The notes: generated from the letters alone by a model not told the origin. Positions 11,772-24,212 are shown, numbered from the stretch's first letter. The stretch: 64,000 nucleotides of DNA from Sanderia malayensis (GCA_013076295.1 RQOL01000468.1:124001-188000), one strand, 5' to 3'. Made by a program: numbers and translations.

Positions 11772-13932
11772 TTAAACTAACGATTGTAGTACTAAAATAT
11801 AATCTAAAAGATCTTGGTGAAACACCTCAGGAAAATCTATGAAATTGTCTTTCAACTCAAGTGCAAAACTTCTGTAAAAATCATCTTCAAATTGAATTAC
11901 ATTTTTTGGCTTGATTGTATCTGCTAAACCAAGGCAATATCGCCGTGGTCCAACCTTGTTCAAGTACCTGCCTTTTATGACTCTTTTTCTTATTTCGTCA
12001 ACATGAAATATGCAATACTTCTCTTCCGAGTTTGTGAAGATGGGAACAAAATCACCGATGCTTATGTCATTGACAGTCTTATTTCCTGGGAAAATAATTA
12101 AATCATTTACACTTTTGTTGCGCTTCAAAAATATATGCATCTTATACATTTTCAGATTGTATCCTTCTACCCTACTAGCGTTGGAGGAGTTGTTATTCTT
12201 AATTCCAGCATATTTATTTGAAAAAGCATGTAGAGGCCGATGGATGCCTGGAAGCCTGAAAGTAATATTCAAATAAACACCAACTTACGTTTCATTACTT
12301 TAATTCCATCCTGGTGGTTCTCGCTGTTTTAATTGGAAATGGTTCTATCGCAGTATCATTTGTTGTTTCAACATTCAAGGTGTCTTCATTTCCTGAGGTA
12401 GGAGACTCTACGTCAGTTGTGGCCAAATTACTCGCTTCAGGGTTGCCATCTAAGGTTGTCGCAACTTCTTTATCTTGGTTAGACATTTGATAATACTCTA
12501 CGGAAAACATTTGAGATTGAAATTATGAAACAGTAAGAACGTCGGCAACTATCACCTTCCTCAGATACAAAGGTGTTTGCAGATCACTAGATAGGAAATA
12601 TTAAATATAGAAGTATGGAAATGTATAAGAGTAATCTTGATGAGTACCAAACAAAAGTATGTACGTTGTAATTCACTCTTAAAGAGATTCAGTACAGCAG
12701 TACCCGTATTGGGACGGTTTTTTTTGTTTTCGCCAACAAAATGAGCACCAAAGCCCTCTGTGCACATGCTTTCGATGCTGATACCCTTTTTCATCTTTTT
12801 TCCCACAAGTACAACAACATCATATCCACCCTTTTCTTTCAACGTCGCTATCTAAGGTAAAAAAAATTGCTTCGACAGCATTCTTTCCACAAAACAAAGG
12901 ATGTTTGAAAACAAAATTGATATATACCACTGGAAAAGACCGACCCAATCTACACAGAACTTGCATAAGCAAACAAATTTCCATAGAAGAAATGATGGTG
13001 ATACCCTGGCTAATGAGCCTATGTAAAAAACAACTCTATGTAAGCAACTTACCCTACTTGTAACAATTTCAAACTGCTTTGTAATATTAATTTGTCCCTT
13101 AGGGACAGCTGGGACAAACTTTTTCTTTGGAAATGGATTGCTGCATGAGCTACAATGTAAGGATCTGATACTATTTTCAGCTTTGCAACTTTCGATGGGG
13201 CAAATCTGAAAAATATAATTTGACTTTTAAACGAAGAAACGCTAACAACTTCTGCATAACCGCTAAAAGATGCTGGATATATTGATTGCGATTCCGTTAA
13301 AGAATCCAACCATCAGTACTCAAAAATTTCAAAAACTGGCCTCTCATACTAAAATTGTAATACTACTATAATTATAATCATAGCCAAGATAGGGATTGTG
13401 ATGTAATAATATAACTAGTAATTTTAATGGACATGTGCATTAGTACTTTATCCGTGCCTGAATTTTTTTGACAATTATTGTCACTTTATCAAATTGGAAA
13501 ATCTAGCACCAAGTGTCAAATATGGAGAAAGTGCAATTGCACATGCCCTCCAAAATTACTATTTATATAACTACTTCATTTGGCCTTATCCACTGTGAAA
13601 CGTCGACGAGGAGATGCGTCAAGCCATTCAACTCAATAGCACAACACAAGTGGTGTGATAAATAAAATAAACCACTCAACCTTCTTTGGAACTTGCTTCG
13701 GGCTTTTTGAATCTAGCAAAGCTAAAAAGAAATAATCAGCAAAAATACTTAGAGTATAAATTCTGTCATCTATGTATTAATAAAATCTAGGCCTAGATTT
13801 CTCGGTGCAATTGTTGCAAATATTGTTTGGGTAGTTATTATGAAGAATACTGTTAAAAATCCAAGAATAACATCCATGGAATGATTCATATCTATTTACC
13901 TTTCTCATTGTCAGAAGATATAACATTCTCTC
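11772..13932 (-). CDS. Unrecognised multi-exon gene with zinc ribbon and small BAH/Tudor-like domain
   Basis: I do not recognise the family. Candidate exons on the minus strand: 13900-13932, 13681-13721, 13053-13205, about 12670-12851, 12295-12497 and 11772-12255. Exon 13053-13205 has 51 codons and encodes a zinc ribbon, C-x4-C-x11-C-x2-C (ICPIESC...HCSSC), ending EIVTSR. It splices in phase to IATLKEKGGYDVVVLVG. The last exon has SIGDFVPIF, KYCIFHVDEI, VIKGRYL and PRRYCLGLA, a beta-rich layout like small chromatin-reader domains. Donors GTAAGT at 13047-13052 and GTTGAG at 13680 are good. The exon at 12295-12497 reads into TAA in the frame shown, so its join to the last exon is unresolved. 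A transposon-associated gene is as likely as a host gene. Confidence 0.5.
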
Positions 13933-16067
13933 CTATGTTGAAGAAAGAAAACAACAAGTATGCAAATAACCGAATGAAAAATATAAAAGTTTGATGGTCA
14001 ATATAACAAAGGCAGTGTTTCCACATTTAAAAATGGAATTTTTTTACAATCTTTGCGTTATTTCCCGAAATTTACTTCCAATATTTTAAAATTCCTTTCA
14101 ATTTAGAGAAATAATTTAAATCGCAGAATGTATATTAAAATGGCTACAAAATGACAGTTCCATCCAGTGCCGCCACTCATGACTAGTTGGTATTGCACAT
14201 GTGTTTCCCCCAATTTGCCTATACATCAATTTCCTTGGTGTATAGGCAAATTTCACCCTTTCACCTCCTTTCCCCTACATTAGAGACAAATTCCCAATGC
14301 CATTCCTTCAGATAATCTAAAAAATTATTGCAATTAAAATTAATCAATTTTAGAAATTGCATTAAAATGTTATGCAAGAGTGAAGTTGGGGGCTTTTCAA
14401 TCTGTTTAACTAACACAAAATGATAACCATATCAACAGAGAGAAAAAAAGCTAGAACACTTATCTTTCAACAAATCTCTTGATTGAAAATAGATATAAAA
14501 CAGAAGAAATAATGAAAAATTACAAATTCTTTATGAAAAGCAATAATTCAGTCAGTTTTCATTGAGAATTTGTATCATTTTCAACAGTTTCTAGATCTGC
14601 TTTATTATACTTCTGCATGTAAACACTTCATACATTGACATAACCATGAGCAAGTCCCTCATTTACCTCAAAATGGGAAATTTCTCATTCCTCATCTGGT
14701 AAATTTATCATTTTCTGCAACAATAGAGTAGATTACAGATTTTTGATCACTTCTATTTTCCCCTGAAGTATGGGAATTCCAAGTGTCAGCACTGGTTCAA
14801 TCCCACAGCCACAACAATTCATAGTTATCTGGTTAGATGATAACCTATGTCAATTTATGCAAATTATGCTACTGCTAATTAAATATTTTGCATTGAAATG
14901 TATGCACAAAACATGAAAAGACGCTTGAGTATTAGTTAACCGAACAAAAGAGTGGTTTTAGTTTGTATAACAATAACAAATGTGACATGTTGGAGCAGCT
15001 TTCAATTTTTCTTAAGAATCAGTTAATGCTTTACAACAAGTAGGATACACTGTTGAATGTAGGGAAAGAAAATGATATAGCAAATCCTGCAATCCTTAAC
15101 ACCAATTATCACCTCTCTGCTTGCATGAATCAGAAATCCATAAAGTATAATAGGGAAATTAGAATTAATCCAACCTGATGTGCTTAGTAGAATGTGTTTG
15201 GGTGCTGTATGTTCAAAATGTTTTAGACAATATCTTAAAAAATTAAAATCAAAGAATAAGGAGCTAGCCCCAGTTCATTTAGAATAAGAACTATAGCTAA
15301 CATCCTCAATGTAGCTTATATCAAAGTCCTCTAAGGAAGAAATAAAAGGATGTATTTTATTTTCTTGAAAGCAATGACAATCTTGTTTATGTCACATATA
15401 CAACATGGGACGAAAGTATGAAAATTGCAAATTTAAATGACCCCTGACATAGAGAGTTTACTCAGTGCAGTGCCCTGACTATGGGGCTAGAGGGGATACA
15501 AGAAATCTATTTGTATTTGGAAAGAGTATTTGAATTGTGGGTGTTCTATAATGCATTGACATAATTAATCAGATCTGTCATATTTTGGAAATAGAAAATT
15601 TTGATTCTTCTCAACTATTTGGAATTTCCAGTTCTTTGAAATTTTGCCAACTACCAGTACAGCATCTGAAAATGGTATGCTGTCTTTCCAAATTATCGAT
15701 CCAAATCTAGAACCAGAGACATGTAACAGTTTATCCTACATCACATGAACTGTGAGGCAGTGCTTTCAGTGCTTTCAACTGTCTAATTGATTAAATACTG
15801 GCATTCCCATTGAAAATTTTAGATTTTTCGGCTGTGACATTAACTGAAAGAAAAAATGTTCAGGATGGAGAATTGAATACCAATTGCAAGACAGGTATAG
15901 TGTTAGGTGTTGCTTTGTATAGGCTTTTAAATTAAAAATTCATTAGTTATTCCCCCTTTATTTTGATCAACAATATTTTTGTTGACACTATATTAGTAGC
16001 AAAACATGCCTGCCAAATTTGCATCTGCTTTGGTTTTAGCATTCACACTTTGTTTTCTTATTTATAG
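13933..16067. other. Long non-coding stretch with one hairpin
   Basis: No reading frame over 60 residues and no splice-linked coding. At 14212-14252 the arms AATTTGCCTATACA and TGTATAGGCAAATT form a 14-bp hairpin with a short loop. It could hold introns or the promoter region of the two flanking genes, which are transcribed away from it. Confidence 0.5.
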
Positions 16068-16375
16068 GGAAAAAGAAGCAGAAGCTGCATAAAGGTGATA
16101 TTGTTGCAGTTTGTACAGTGGGTGATAAAGAGAGGTTTTGGCTATTTCGGATCGGGAAGCAGCTGACCCATCAGGTGTTCTCTGGAGCATGGCTCAATTT
16201 GGTATCAGCCAACACGTATGAGGTTGGGGCCCTTGGCAAAGTATGGCAGAAGTCTATAATTACAGCTGATGACAAGCCATATCTAGTCTCCGCAAAAATT
16301 TACAGGAAGAAACTTGCATTACCTGAAAAGGAGAAGTGTAACATCATTTCCATTCTGGACAATTATTATTTTTAA
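16068..16375 (+). CDS. Terminal exon with small BAH/Tudor-like domain
   Basis: The acceptor TTTATAG at 16061-16067 opens a frame of about 102 residues ending at TAA near 16373. It starts with a Lys-rich stretch, then KGDIVAVCTVGDKERFWLFR, followed by VFSGAWLNLV and YEVGALGKVW. The order (GD-[IF]-V, charged turn, aromatic strand, V-x-G-x-x-L, Tyr-x-Leu/Val-Gly) is like the last exon of the minus-strand gene at 11772-12255, so I infer a related domain. Upstream exons were not found. It may be the 3' exon of a mobile-element gene. Confidence 0.45.
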
Positions 16376-17283
16376 ATATTTAATTAAATTTTAACATTTG
16401 ATTTTATAATAATACAGTACAGGGCATCTTTTAACATACTGAGTGGTGGGGTAATTGCCCGACCAGGCCCCATTGGCTGCCCCACCATTGATCGTTGAAA
16501 TCTCGGTTTTGCCCCACCAGTCATACGCCTTTTTGACTCAGATGTTTCAACAATTTTCTTTTTTTGAAATATTAGTGCGTTTTCGAGATGCATATGGAAC
16601 TTTGGACCATGTAGAGATCCAGTCTTCAGCCTGGTTTCTACATAGTTGTTATGGGCCGTTAGCACAAAAATTTTCTACATTGCCGTTGAGGGTCGTTCAG
16701 ATAGAACATTTTCTACCTCAGCAGCCCTCAAGGACTGTCAACACCTAATCGATTTCTGGGTCCTTGATGGTTGTCAGGGTGTTTTTGCCTCCATATAGTT
16801 GTTTGCGGTCTTTTATGTGAAGTAGCGACTGACAACAACAAATGAAGGGAAACCATGCTCTAGTCAGGACCTTGTCAACAATACAATGCAGATTCTGTCA
16901 CTGGTGTTGGCACCACAAACTATAGTCAAAGGTCAGCTGTTGTCAAAAGTTTTGCAAGTAAAAATGAGACGAAAGTCTCGCCCGAAGAACAGGTCTATAG
17001 AAAAAGAGATTATGTAAAAAAATCTTTGTTAATTATGCTTGATGTATGTAATCTGTATTGATCTGTAATGAAAACAATGTCATAAAAGAGCGCCTGCCTC
17101 AGTGTATGTTTCAGTTCTTTAGATAAACTATTTGTATATTTAGGGGTATGGGCCCCTTGGAGGTTTTTATGGTCAAAAAACATTTTTTACCTCAATTTTG
17201 ACTTTCGAGCTTGTCCTTCCCGCCAAATCCCTGTAATTGCGCATGGGCCTGTGTGGGTGACTGTAACTTTCACTTTCAAAATG
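16376..17283. other. No gene recognised
   Basis: Mixed-composition sequence. Both strands have overlapping short frames at 16384-16748 with no recognisable domain. The stretch ends at AAAATG (17278-17283), which is repeated at 18657-18662 on the far side of the foldback. Confidence 0.5.
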
Positions 17284-18656
17284 TATGGGGTGCCATTACC
17301 GCCAAAATTCAGCTTATTGATTTTTTTTAAAATGGAGGGCCTTATTCTGAAAATTGTGCATTGAATTTATAAAATGGTGCTCTGCTTTCTTTAAATTGTG
17401 GTCTTGGTTTTCTAAAATGGTGCTCAACTATTAAAATGGAGCCATAAATTTTGTAAATTGTGAGCACATATGGTTTCGTAAGTTAGTGACTTGAGTTTAT
17501 AAAATGGTGCTCCACTTTTAAAATGGTGCATCACTTTTAAAATGGTGCTCCTCTTTTAAAATGGAGCTGTTATCGCTCAGAGGTCTGGGCTCGAATGTAG
17601 ATTTGAATCGGAGCCCCTGAGCCTTGAATCTGAATCTTGATAGCGCCTGCAGGAGGGGGAAACTTGCACTCAGAAAAGATGGCAAATATGAAGGATGATG
17701 ATAAAGGGCAAATCTCGGACTTAACAAGTGCGGCTCGTCTTTTAAATCGAGTTGCTTCGAGGCTTTCTTCTTCGAATAATAATGCTGGTCAGGGTGAATT
17801 TACTACTAGAGTTGAACCTGCAGCAAGCAACGTGCGCGGAGAACTCCGCACGTTGTTCACTCACCATTTTGGGCCTGCGGCCACGACATCCAATAATCGA
17901 TGCCAAATTCAAGTCCCACGTTTTTCAAGAAAGCGAAAGAAGCCTCCACTAAAATGCAAAGAGATTATGAGAAAATTTGTTTGTCTGGCAGATAAAGAAC
18001 AGGCTGACGCACCAGATTGTGAAGAACACAGACAACTTCTTATGGCTGTTTTTTCTTGTGGCCGCAGGCCCAAAATGGTGAGGGAACAACGTGCGGAGTT
18101 CTCCGCGCACGTTGCTTGCTGCAGGTTCAACTCTAGTAGTAAATTCACCCTGACCAGCATTATTATTCGAAGAAGAAAGCCTCGAAGCAACTCGATTTAA
18201 AAGACAAGCCGCACTTGTTAAGTCCGAGATTTGCCCTTTATCATCATCCTTCTTGTTTGCCATCTTTTCTGAGTGCAAGTTTCCCGCTCCTGCAGGCGCT
18301 ATCAAGATTCAGATTCAAGGCTCAGGGGCTCCGATTCAAATTTACATTCGAGCCCAGACCTCTGAACGATAACAGCTCCATTTTAAAAGAGGAGCACCAT
18401 TTTAAAAGTGAAGCACCATTTTAAAAGTGGAGCACCATTTTATAAACTCAAGTCACCAACTTACGAAACCATATGTGCTCACAATTTACAAAATTTATGG
18501 CTCCATTTTAATAGTTGAACACCATTTTAGAAAACCAAGACCACAATTTAAAGAAACCAGAGCACCATTTTATAAATTCAATGCACAATTTTCAGAATAA
18601 GGCGCTCCATTTAAAAAAATCAATAGGCTGAATTTTGGCGGTAATGGCACCCCATA
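17284..18656. mobile_element. Foldback element with 600-bp inverted arms
   Basis: The left arm 17284-17884 (TATGGGGTGCCATTACCGCC outward) and the right arm 18058-18656 (ending GGCGGTAATGGCACCCCATA) are near-perfect reverse complements, around a 173-bp unique loop (17885-18057). A 6-bp direct repeat AAAATG flanks the element at 17278-17283 and 18657-18662, consistent with a target duplication. Each arm is a mosaic of short AT-rich tracts (TAAAATGGTGCTC repeated) and a coding segment. Long open frames on both strands are mirror images of each other. Confidence 0.9.
17679..18047 (+). pseudogene. Captured first exon inside the foldback
   Basis: From ATG at 17679 a frame of about 123 codons starts MANMKDDDKGQISDL and has a Ser/Asn-rich middle. 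It crosses from the left arm into the loop, where it continues KKPPLKC, FVCLADKEQ and CEEHRQLLMA. The FVCLA-x-x-x-Q...P...E-x-x-x-L segment is like the N-terminal part of HECT-related ubiquitin ligase-like proteins that are abundant in aquatic animals; this assignment is from memory of motifs and uncertain. The arm portion is duplicated inverted at 18058-18305, where the reverse copy also starts with an ATG, but only the loop holds the downstream part. The likely donor end is near 18047. Confidence 0.45.
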
Positions 18657-19020
18657 AAAATGAAGCATTGCCAAATACCAATACTACATTGCAAAAATAC
18701 CTACTAGCCAGAGATGTCGTCACATCAAAAGTCGAAGATCAGAGGAAATTTTTTCATTTCAAAACACTCTGTTGTCTATTTCTTAATTGTTAAATGCATA
18801 TTACTTGTCTCGTGTGAATGGGTAGAGAAATTTATTGCCTGGTATGGCTGGAGGTGGAGGTGCAGCACGAAATTAGGTCAGATTTTGAATTTCCTTGCAT
18901 GGCATGTGCGTGGTGTGGCTTGGCTAATGAAATATATTCAATATTAAATTAGCTTCATCGTGGGCCCAACATTGTAAACCTGCTCTTATCTTTATCATTT
19001 ATGCTTGTCTGTGCATGTAG
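18657..19020. other. Intergenic or intronic flank
   Basis: No coding recognised. It ends with the acceptor GTGCATGTAG at 19011-19020. Confidence 0.4.
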
Positions 19021-20397
19021 TCTATGTTTCATGCTTACCAGCTATGGAAACGTGATAATGCAAAAGGTGTCCACAGTTAAAAATTGCAGGAGTTTTGGAA
19101 GATACATGAAAGACATTCGGAGGCATATCAGGAAACAGCATCCCTCCATGACATTCCAACACCACCAGTTGCTCCCGAAGGCAACCGAAGCAGAATTTCT
19201 TGAAAAAGCATACAAGAAAAGCTATATGAAGTATAGGAAAATAGAATCCTGTTATGTGAAAGGATGTAAAAACTTTGGCCATCCGTTCAGAAATCTTCCA
19301 AAGCATCTAAGGGACCAACATAATCTTTCCAGAAAAGAGTACAGCAGGTTATGACAACATTTGATTACCAGGGCCATAGCTAGTATTGACAAAATGAGGG
19401 TTGTCAAAAGTGATTTTGCTGATGAAATGGGCATGATGTGCAACCACAGGAAGCATTGATTTTTTATTTGTGGGGGGGGGGGAAGATTTAAAATTTAAAC
19501 CAATTTCAAAAATGTGCTGAGAAAACATCACTTTTCAGAATTTGCCAACACTTTGTCTGCCTGGTGGTCTCTAACCTCCACACTTTCCTATAGCTACGGC
19601 CCTGTTGGTGACAATCACTCTTAATAAAAACTATTTGTAAGCACTTTCATATAGGTTATCTAACCAATGCATATTCTGTTTCAGCATGTATCCAGCAGTA
19701 AATGTTACATACCATACTCCTAACCATCCTGCAGATCATTCTGTAGTTATGCCAGGGGAGAAAGTTTATTTTGAAAAGCCAGATATTGGTACCTTTTCTG
19801 ACCTACAAGGTAATGATGTTCATTGACTTCCTGTCTTGTTTAATTAAACAAACTCAGTGTAGTGTGCATAGTGTAAAGAAAAAACTGACATCTACCAATT
19901 GTTCAATTTGGAATCTTTGTTAGATAAACCAATTGGACCCTGCCCTATTACATGCCTTGAAGAAAGACATGGTTTTTGGCCTCTAAGACATGAAGATAAA
20001 TGTATGTATTTTGTTCTCTACACTCATAGAACTGGGTAGCCTATTGCCAATGAGTGATTTTTAAATGATAACATTCCATGGTTGGACGCATATACTGGTT
20101 TCTCTTTATCACATATTCTTAATTTGCTGATTGTATTAAAGGAATGATATTGAAGTAACTATGTAAAAAGAAGAAGTTTTTCATTTTTGACATTTATTTC
20201 TTTCTTTTACAGTTTGGTTTATACGCACCTGGCTTACATCCGGCAGATTCTCCAGTCCCACAGTGTCTGATGAATATCCAAAGCATCATATTTTCCATTT
20301 CGAGTCAGATCCTCGTGGAATTTTCAAAGGGAAAACTGAAGAGAAGAAGAGAAGAAAAACATTACTTTTTGAAGGCCATAACCAGTCCTGGTTTTAG
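19021..20397 (+). CDS. Four-exon gene with paired zinc-finger-like motifs (3' part)
   Basis: Exons 19021-19347, 19685-19809, 19924-20001 and 20213-20397 are joined by GT-AG introns. Every junction keeps phase: AG+C, then G+AT, then T+TT, ending in TAG at 20395-20397. Exon 1 holds two finger-like units, FGRYMKDIRRHIRKQH and CYVKGCKNF...FRNLPKHLRDQH, the second with spacing C-x4-C then H-x4-H. The first Cys of the first unit (RCPQLK) lies in another frame just upstream, so there may be an indel near 19080 or a different exon start. Later exons contain VYFEKPDIG, PCPITCLEERHGFWPLRHE and a basic C-terminus. I do not recognise the family. A DNA-binding role is inferred from the fingers. The true 5' exons are not identified. 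Confidence 0.55.
19369..19604. mobile_element. hAT-type MITE in an intron
   Basis: The termini CAGGGCCATAGCTA (19369) and TAGCTACGGCCCTG (ending 19604) are inverted copies with one mismatch. The 8-bp flanks TTGATTAC (19361-19368) and TTGGTGAC (19605-19612) match at six of eight positions, as expected for an old hAT target duplication. At 236 bp it has no coding. It lies inside the first intron of the gene at 19021-20397. Confidence 0.75.
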
Positions 20398-20540
20398 CCA
20401 TCAAATGGTCCACAATGGAATTTATGAGTATGAATGCTGCTTCTGTGAGAAAATTCATCAGGCATGGCTTATCTATGCTCATGTTTATGAACCTGTTAAG
20501 CTAGAATAGATATTCTAAAATAAACCTCTTTTAACATGTG

Positions 20541-20565
20541 GACAGTTTCTTTATAAGAAACTGTC
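20541..20565. other. Perfect 11-bp hairpin downstream of the zinc-finger gene
   Basis: GACAGTTTCTT, loop TAT, AAGAAACTGTC. It lies about 145 bp past the stop at 20397. It could mark an RNA 3' end structure or the end of a mobile element; nothing else supports either. Confidence 0.55.
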
Positions 20566-20712
20566 TATTAAAAACTGACCTCTCAGGAAAAATTAAGAAT
20601 CCTGATAGTACTTATCACCATCAAACTTAAGAAACTGCTGAAAAATATATGTTTTATTGATTGCCACTGAGAAAGTAATTTAACAATTAGAAACCTATTC
20701 TGGACCAATTAA

Positions 20713-21900
20713 CTACATACATACCCGATCTACATACATACACTACGGTTAAATACATACATACCATACATACATACCTACATACATACCAGCATACGAT
20801 ACATACATAAAAACATACATAACATACATACCTACATACGATACATACATAAAAACATACATAAAATACATACCTACATACGATACACACATAAAAACAT
20901 ACATAACATACATACCTACATACGATACATACATAAAAACATACATAACATACATACCAACATACGATACATTCATAAAAACATACATAAAATACATACC
21001 TAAATACGATACATACATAAAAACATACATAACATACATACCTACATACGATACATACATAAAAACATACATAACATACATACCTACATATGATACATAC
21101 AAAAAAACATACATAACATACATACCAACATACGATACATACATAAAAACATACATAAAATACATACCTACATACGATACATACATAAAAACATACATAA
21201 CATACATACCTACATACGATACATACATAAAAACATACATAACATACATACCTACATACGATACATACATAAAAACATACATAACATACATACCAACATA
21301 CGATACATACATAAAATACATACCTACATACGATACATACATAAAAACATACATAACATACATACCTACAAACGATACATACATAAAAACATACATAACA
21401 TGCATACCTACATACGATACATACATAAAAACATACATAACATACATACCTACATACGATACATACATAAAAACATACATAACATACATACCTACATACG
21501 ATACATACATAAAAACATACATAACATACATACCTACATACGATACATACATAAATACATACATAACGTACATACCAACATACGATACATACATAAAAAC
21601 ATACATAACATACATACCTACATACGATACATACATAAAAACATACATAACATACATACCAACATACGATACATACATAAAAACATACATAACATACATA
21701 CCTACATACGATACATACATAAAATACATACATAAAAATATACATAACATACATACATACCAACATACGATACATACATAAAAAGATACATAGCATACAT
21801 ACCAACATACGATACATACACAAAAACATACATGCCAACATACAATGCATACATAAAATACATACATAGAACACACATAACATACACACTGACATACTGT
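20713..21900. repeat. 42-bp minisatellite with 168-bp higher-order unit
   Basis: About 28 monomers of 42 bp (consensus start CCTACATACGATACATACAT) built from ACATA words. Variant monomers with CC-A instead of CC-T start at 20789, 20957, 21125 and 21293, exactly 168 bp (four monomers) apart, each followed by a monomer missing one ACAT-type word. Because 42 is a multiple of three, two minus-strand frames (430 and 406 codons) and one plus-strand frame stay open; these are repeat artefacts. Confidence 0.92.
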
Positions 21901-24205
21901 ACTGTACATGCATAAAAAACATACCAAGAAAATAGGTACTACGGTTTGGCAGGGAGCTAATGCAATCAATTGTTGTCATACGAAATTGGTTAAATTTTCA
22001 GACCTCTATCGATTCCGTGAGGATGAGGTTCGTGCTGTTCGAGATCCCCCATTACCATTCCACACTTGTCGGAGGTCCAAGTTTTTCCCGAATTCACTCG
22101 ATTTACTTGGCCATCCCAAATTGGAAAATCAAAACTCGACTGCACAATAAAGGAAGGAAGCAACTTCCTCGTTAATCAAAGGCCAGAGTAACAAAAAACG
22201 CGAACGGATTAGTGCGAAACGCAACAGGGTTTCTTTGTTTCGAAAAGGCTCAGCAAAGCAAAACAACGCACAAATCGATCTTTCCAGAAGCATGACATCA
22301 TTTCGCATTCGTTTGGCCAGGGGTGTCGCTGAGCATAACAGGTTTTGTTCGACTACACTCTTTTTTATAAGAATAAACTCTATAAGAGTAATGAGGCTGA
22401 AAATTTGTGAAATTTAAGAAAGTTTTAAGAATATTGTCAGGCTCACGATGTTGTGAAACTATTATTTTTAGCAGGCGTTTTTTATTTTTGAATTGGCGTG
22501 CTTTTCACAGGCAATGGTTTTAAATGCACTCAGCCAAATTTCGATGAAAGTGTCGAGAAAATCTGTGCTACAGGAAATAAGGAGTTATTCTGTTAGCCGT
22601 TGTAATAGTTATGCGTTTTTGGCATTGATAATAGCAGTGCATTGCCATATCCGTATTTTGTGCGGCGCTGAGAATAATTTAAGAATATTCCGAGGCTTAA
22701 AATAGAAAAAAATTAAGAACATTGAGGCTCAGCAAAAAATTAAGCATTGTTATAAAAAAAGAGAAAGGCCTCAGTACGCGTGAAAGCGTTCGACACGTCC
22801 CCCGGCAAGCAAAACAAAAGCGGTGGAGAGCAGCGTGCACGGCAGTATCTGACAGAGGACACAAAGCAGACTTCAAACGAAAACAAAGGGCGGAAGAATT
22901 TTGAAGTAGAAAAGTGAAAATATGTGGAAAAAGAAAGGGAATTTCGAAAAACAAAATCCATATTGCAAATATAAAGGTTAGTGGGAAGAAATGCGAGTGG
23001 TTTTCGAAAAGAAGAGAGGAGGGGAATTTGAGGAGTTGAGTCCGAGAAGTGGCGTGGCGGGGGCCTGTGAGCGCGGTTTCCGTCACCCCTAGGATTTTAG
23101 GTAATAGTGATTGAAATTGATATTCTGGTTCTGTGCTATGCATTATGTTATTGCCCACGCGTAAAGCACACGGAGCATGGCTTATAATCGGATACGCAAG
23201 GTATATGGAGAAGACTGAATTTCTTCTATCATGAGTCAGCAAAAAATTAAGAGAAAATGGCTGCCCACTGGATCGAGGCAGTGCTTCTGTTGATAAAGAC
23301 ATTGCCATGGAAACAAAAAAAATACAGATAAAATGTAGCAAAGAAAGCAATTTGTCCAATCACTCTTCGGAAATGTCACAAGTTTTGGGAATTTGGGCGT
23401 GTGTTTTGTGGTGAGACTTTTGCTGAGTGAGGGAGTGCCTGCTTTCGGCCTTTTTGATTAGAATTTTGTCAGCAGCAGAAGTGAACAGAAGGCAGAAGTG
23501 AACAGAAGTAAAGAAGGTAAAATTTAATTTATCGTTACATGAGAAAAGTAAACCTAACAAAAATACGAATACACAATAAATTGAGAAATTTAAGGAAATA
23601 AAAGCATCCAACAATTATTTTTTGCCAAAAATATGCCTAATAGCTTGCTGGCGTAGGTGTAGCAGTTTCCATGATTCCTATTAGCTAGGCGTGATATACA
23701 CATTTGTTGAAGGCAAAGACACTAAGCTACCTGGCTAGCTTTAATTTTGTGATTATTATATTGATATTTAATTTAAGCAAAATAAACTGGCTTAGTTTTA
23801 TGCAGTAAGTAAGGTGAAAAGTCTGGCTTAAATTTTATGGTTTTATATTGTTCAAAATCTAGCTAGGCTTGATTCAATTCAAGCTAAAGACAAGCTTGAA
23901 TTTTATGGTTTATTATTCAAAGTTTAATTTAAGCTAAAGACTAGCTAGAATTATATGGTTTATAGTATTACTTTACATTGGATTTTTTAGTAATGTTTTA
24001 TTGAACTTTAAAGATGACCTAAAATCACTTATGTTTATGCATATGGTTCATGTTTATATTTTATATCATCTGATAAGTCATAGATAGCCTGTATATAAAT
24101 TGTCCTTTTTTCATTCTGAATTTCTTTTGAAACATAAAAATGCAAAATATAATTAATAGGCCACATTTTATTAATTCAGCCACACATAATCCAAGGATTT
24201 TCTAA
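21901..24205. other. Non-coding flank upstream of the Helitron genes
   Basis: No recognised gene. GC content rises around 22770-23100. From about 23820 to 23975 there are two to three degenerate 60-bp direct repeats containing AAGCTAAAGACTAGCT and TTATGGTTTAT. The 5' end of the Helitron and any upstream exon of its first gene should lie here, but I cannot mark them. The stretch closes with the acceptor TTTTCTAATGTGCAG. Confidence 0.45.
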
Positions 24206-24212
24206 TGTGCAG

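Noticed and set aside
17518..18424. Several open frames on both strands within the foldback
   Set aside because: Mirror-image readings of the inverted arms; only the frame that crosses into the loop has family-like motifs.
20687..21979. 430- and 406-codon Cys/Tyr/Val-rich or Met/Tyr/Val-rich frames on minus
   Set aside because: They are frame readings of a 42-bp satellite whose length is a multiple of three; all frames stay open because the unit lacks stops.
22697..23359. 220-codon frame on minus
   Set aside because: Phe/Leu/Ser-rich antisense of a purine-rich tract, no splice support or recognisable domain.
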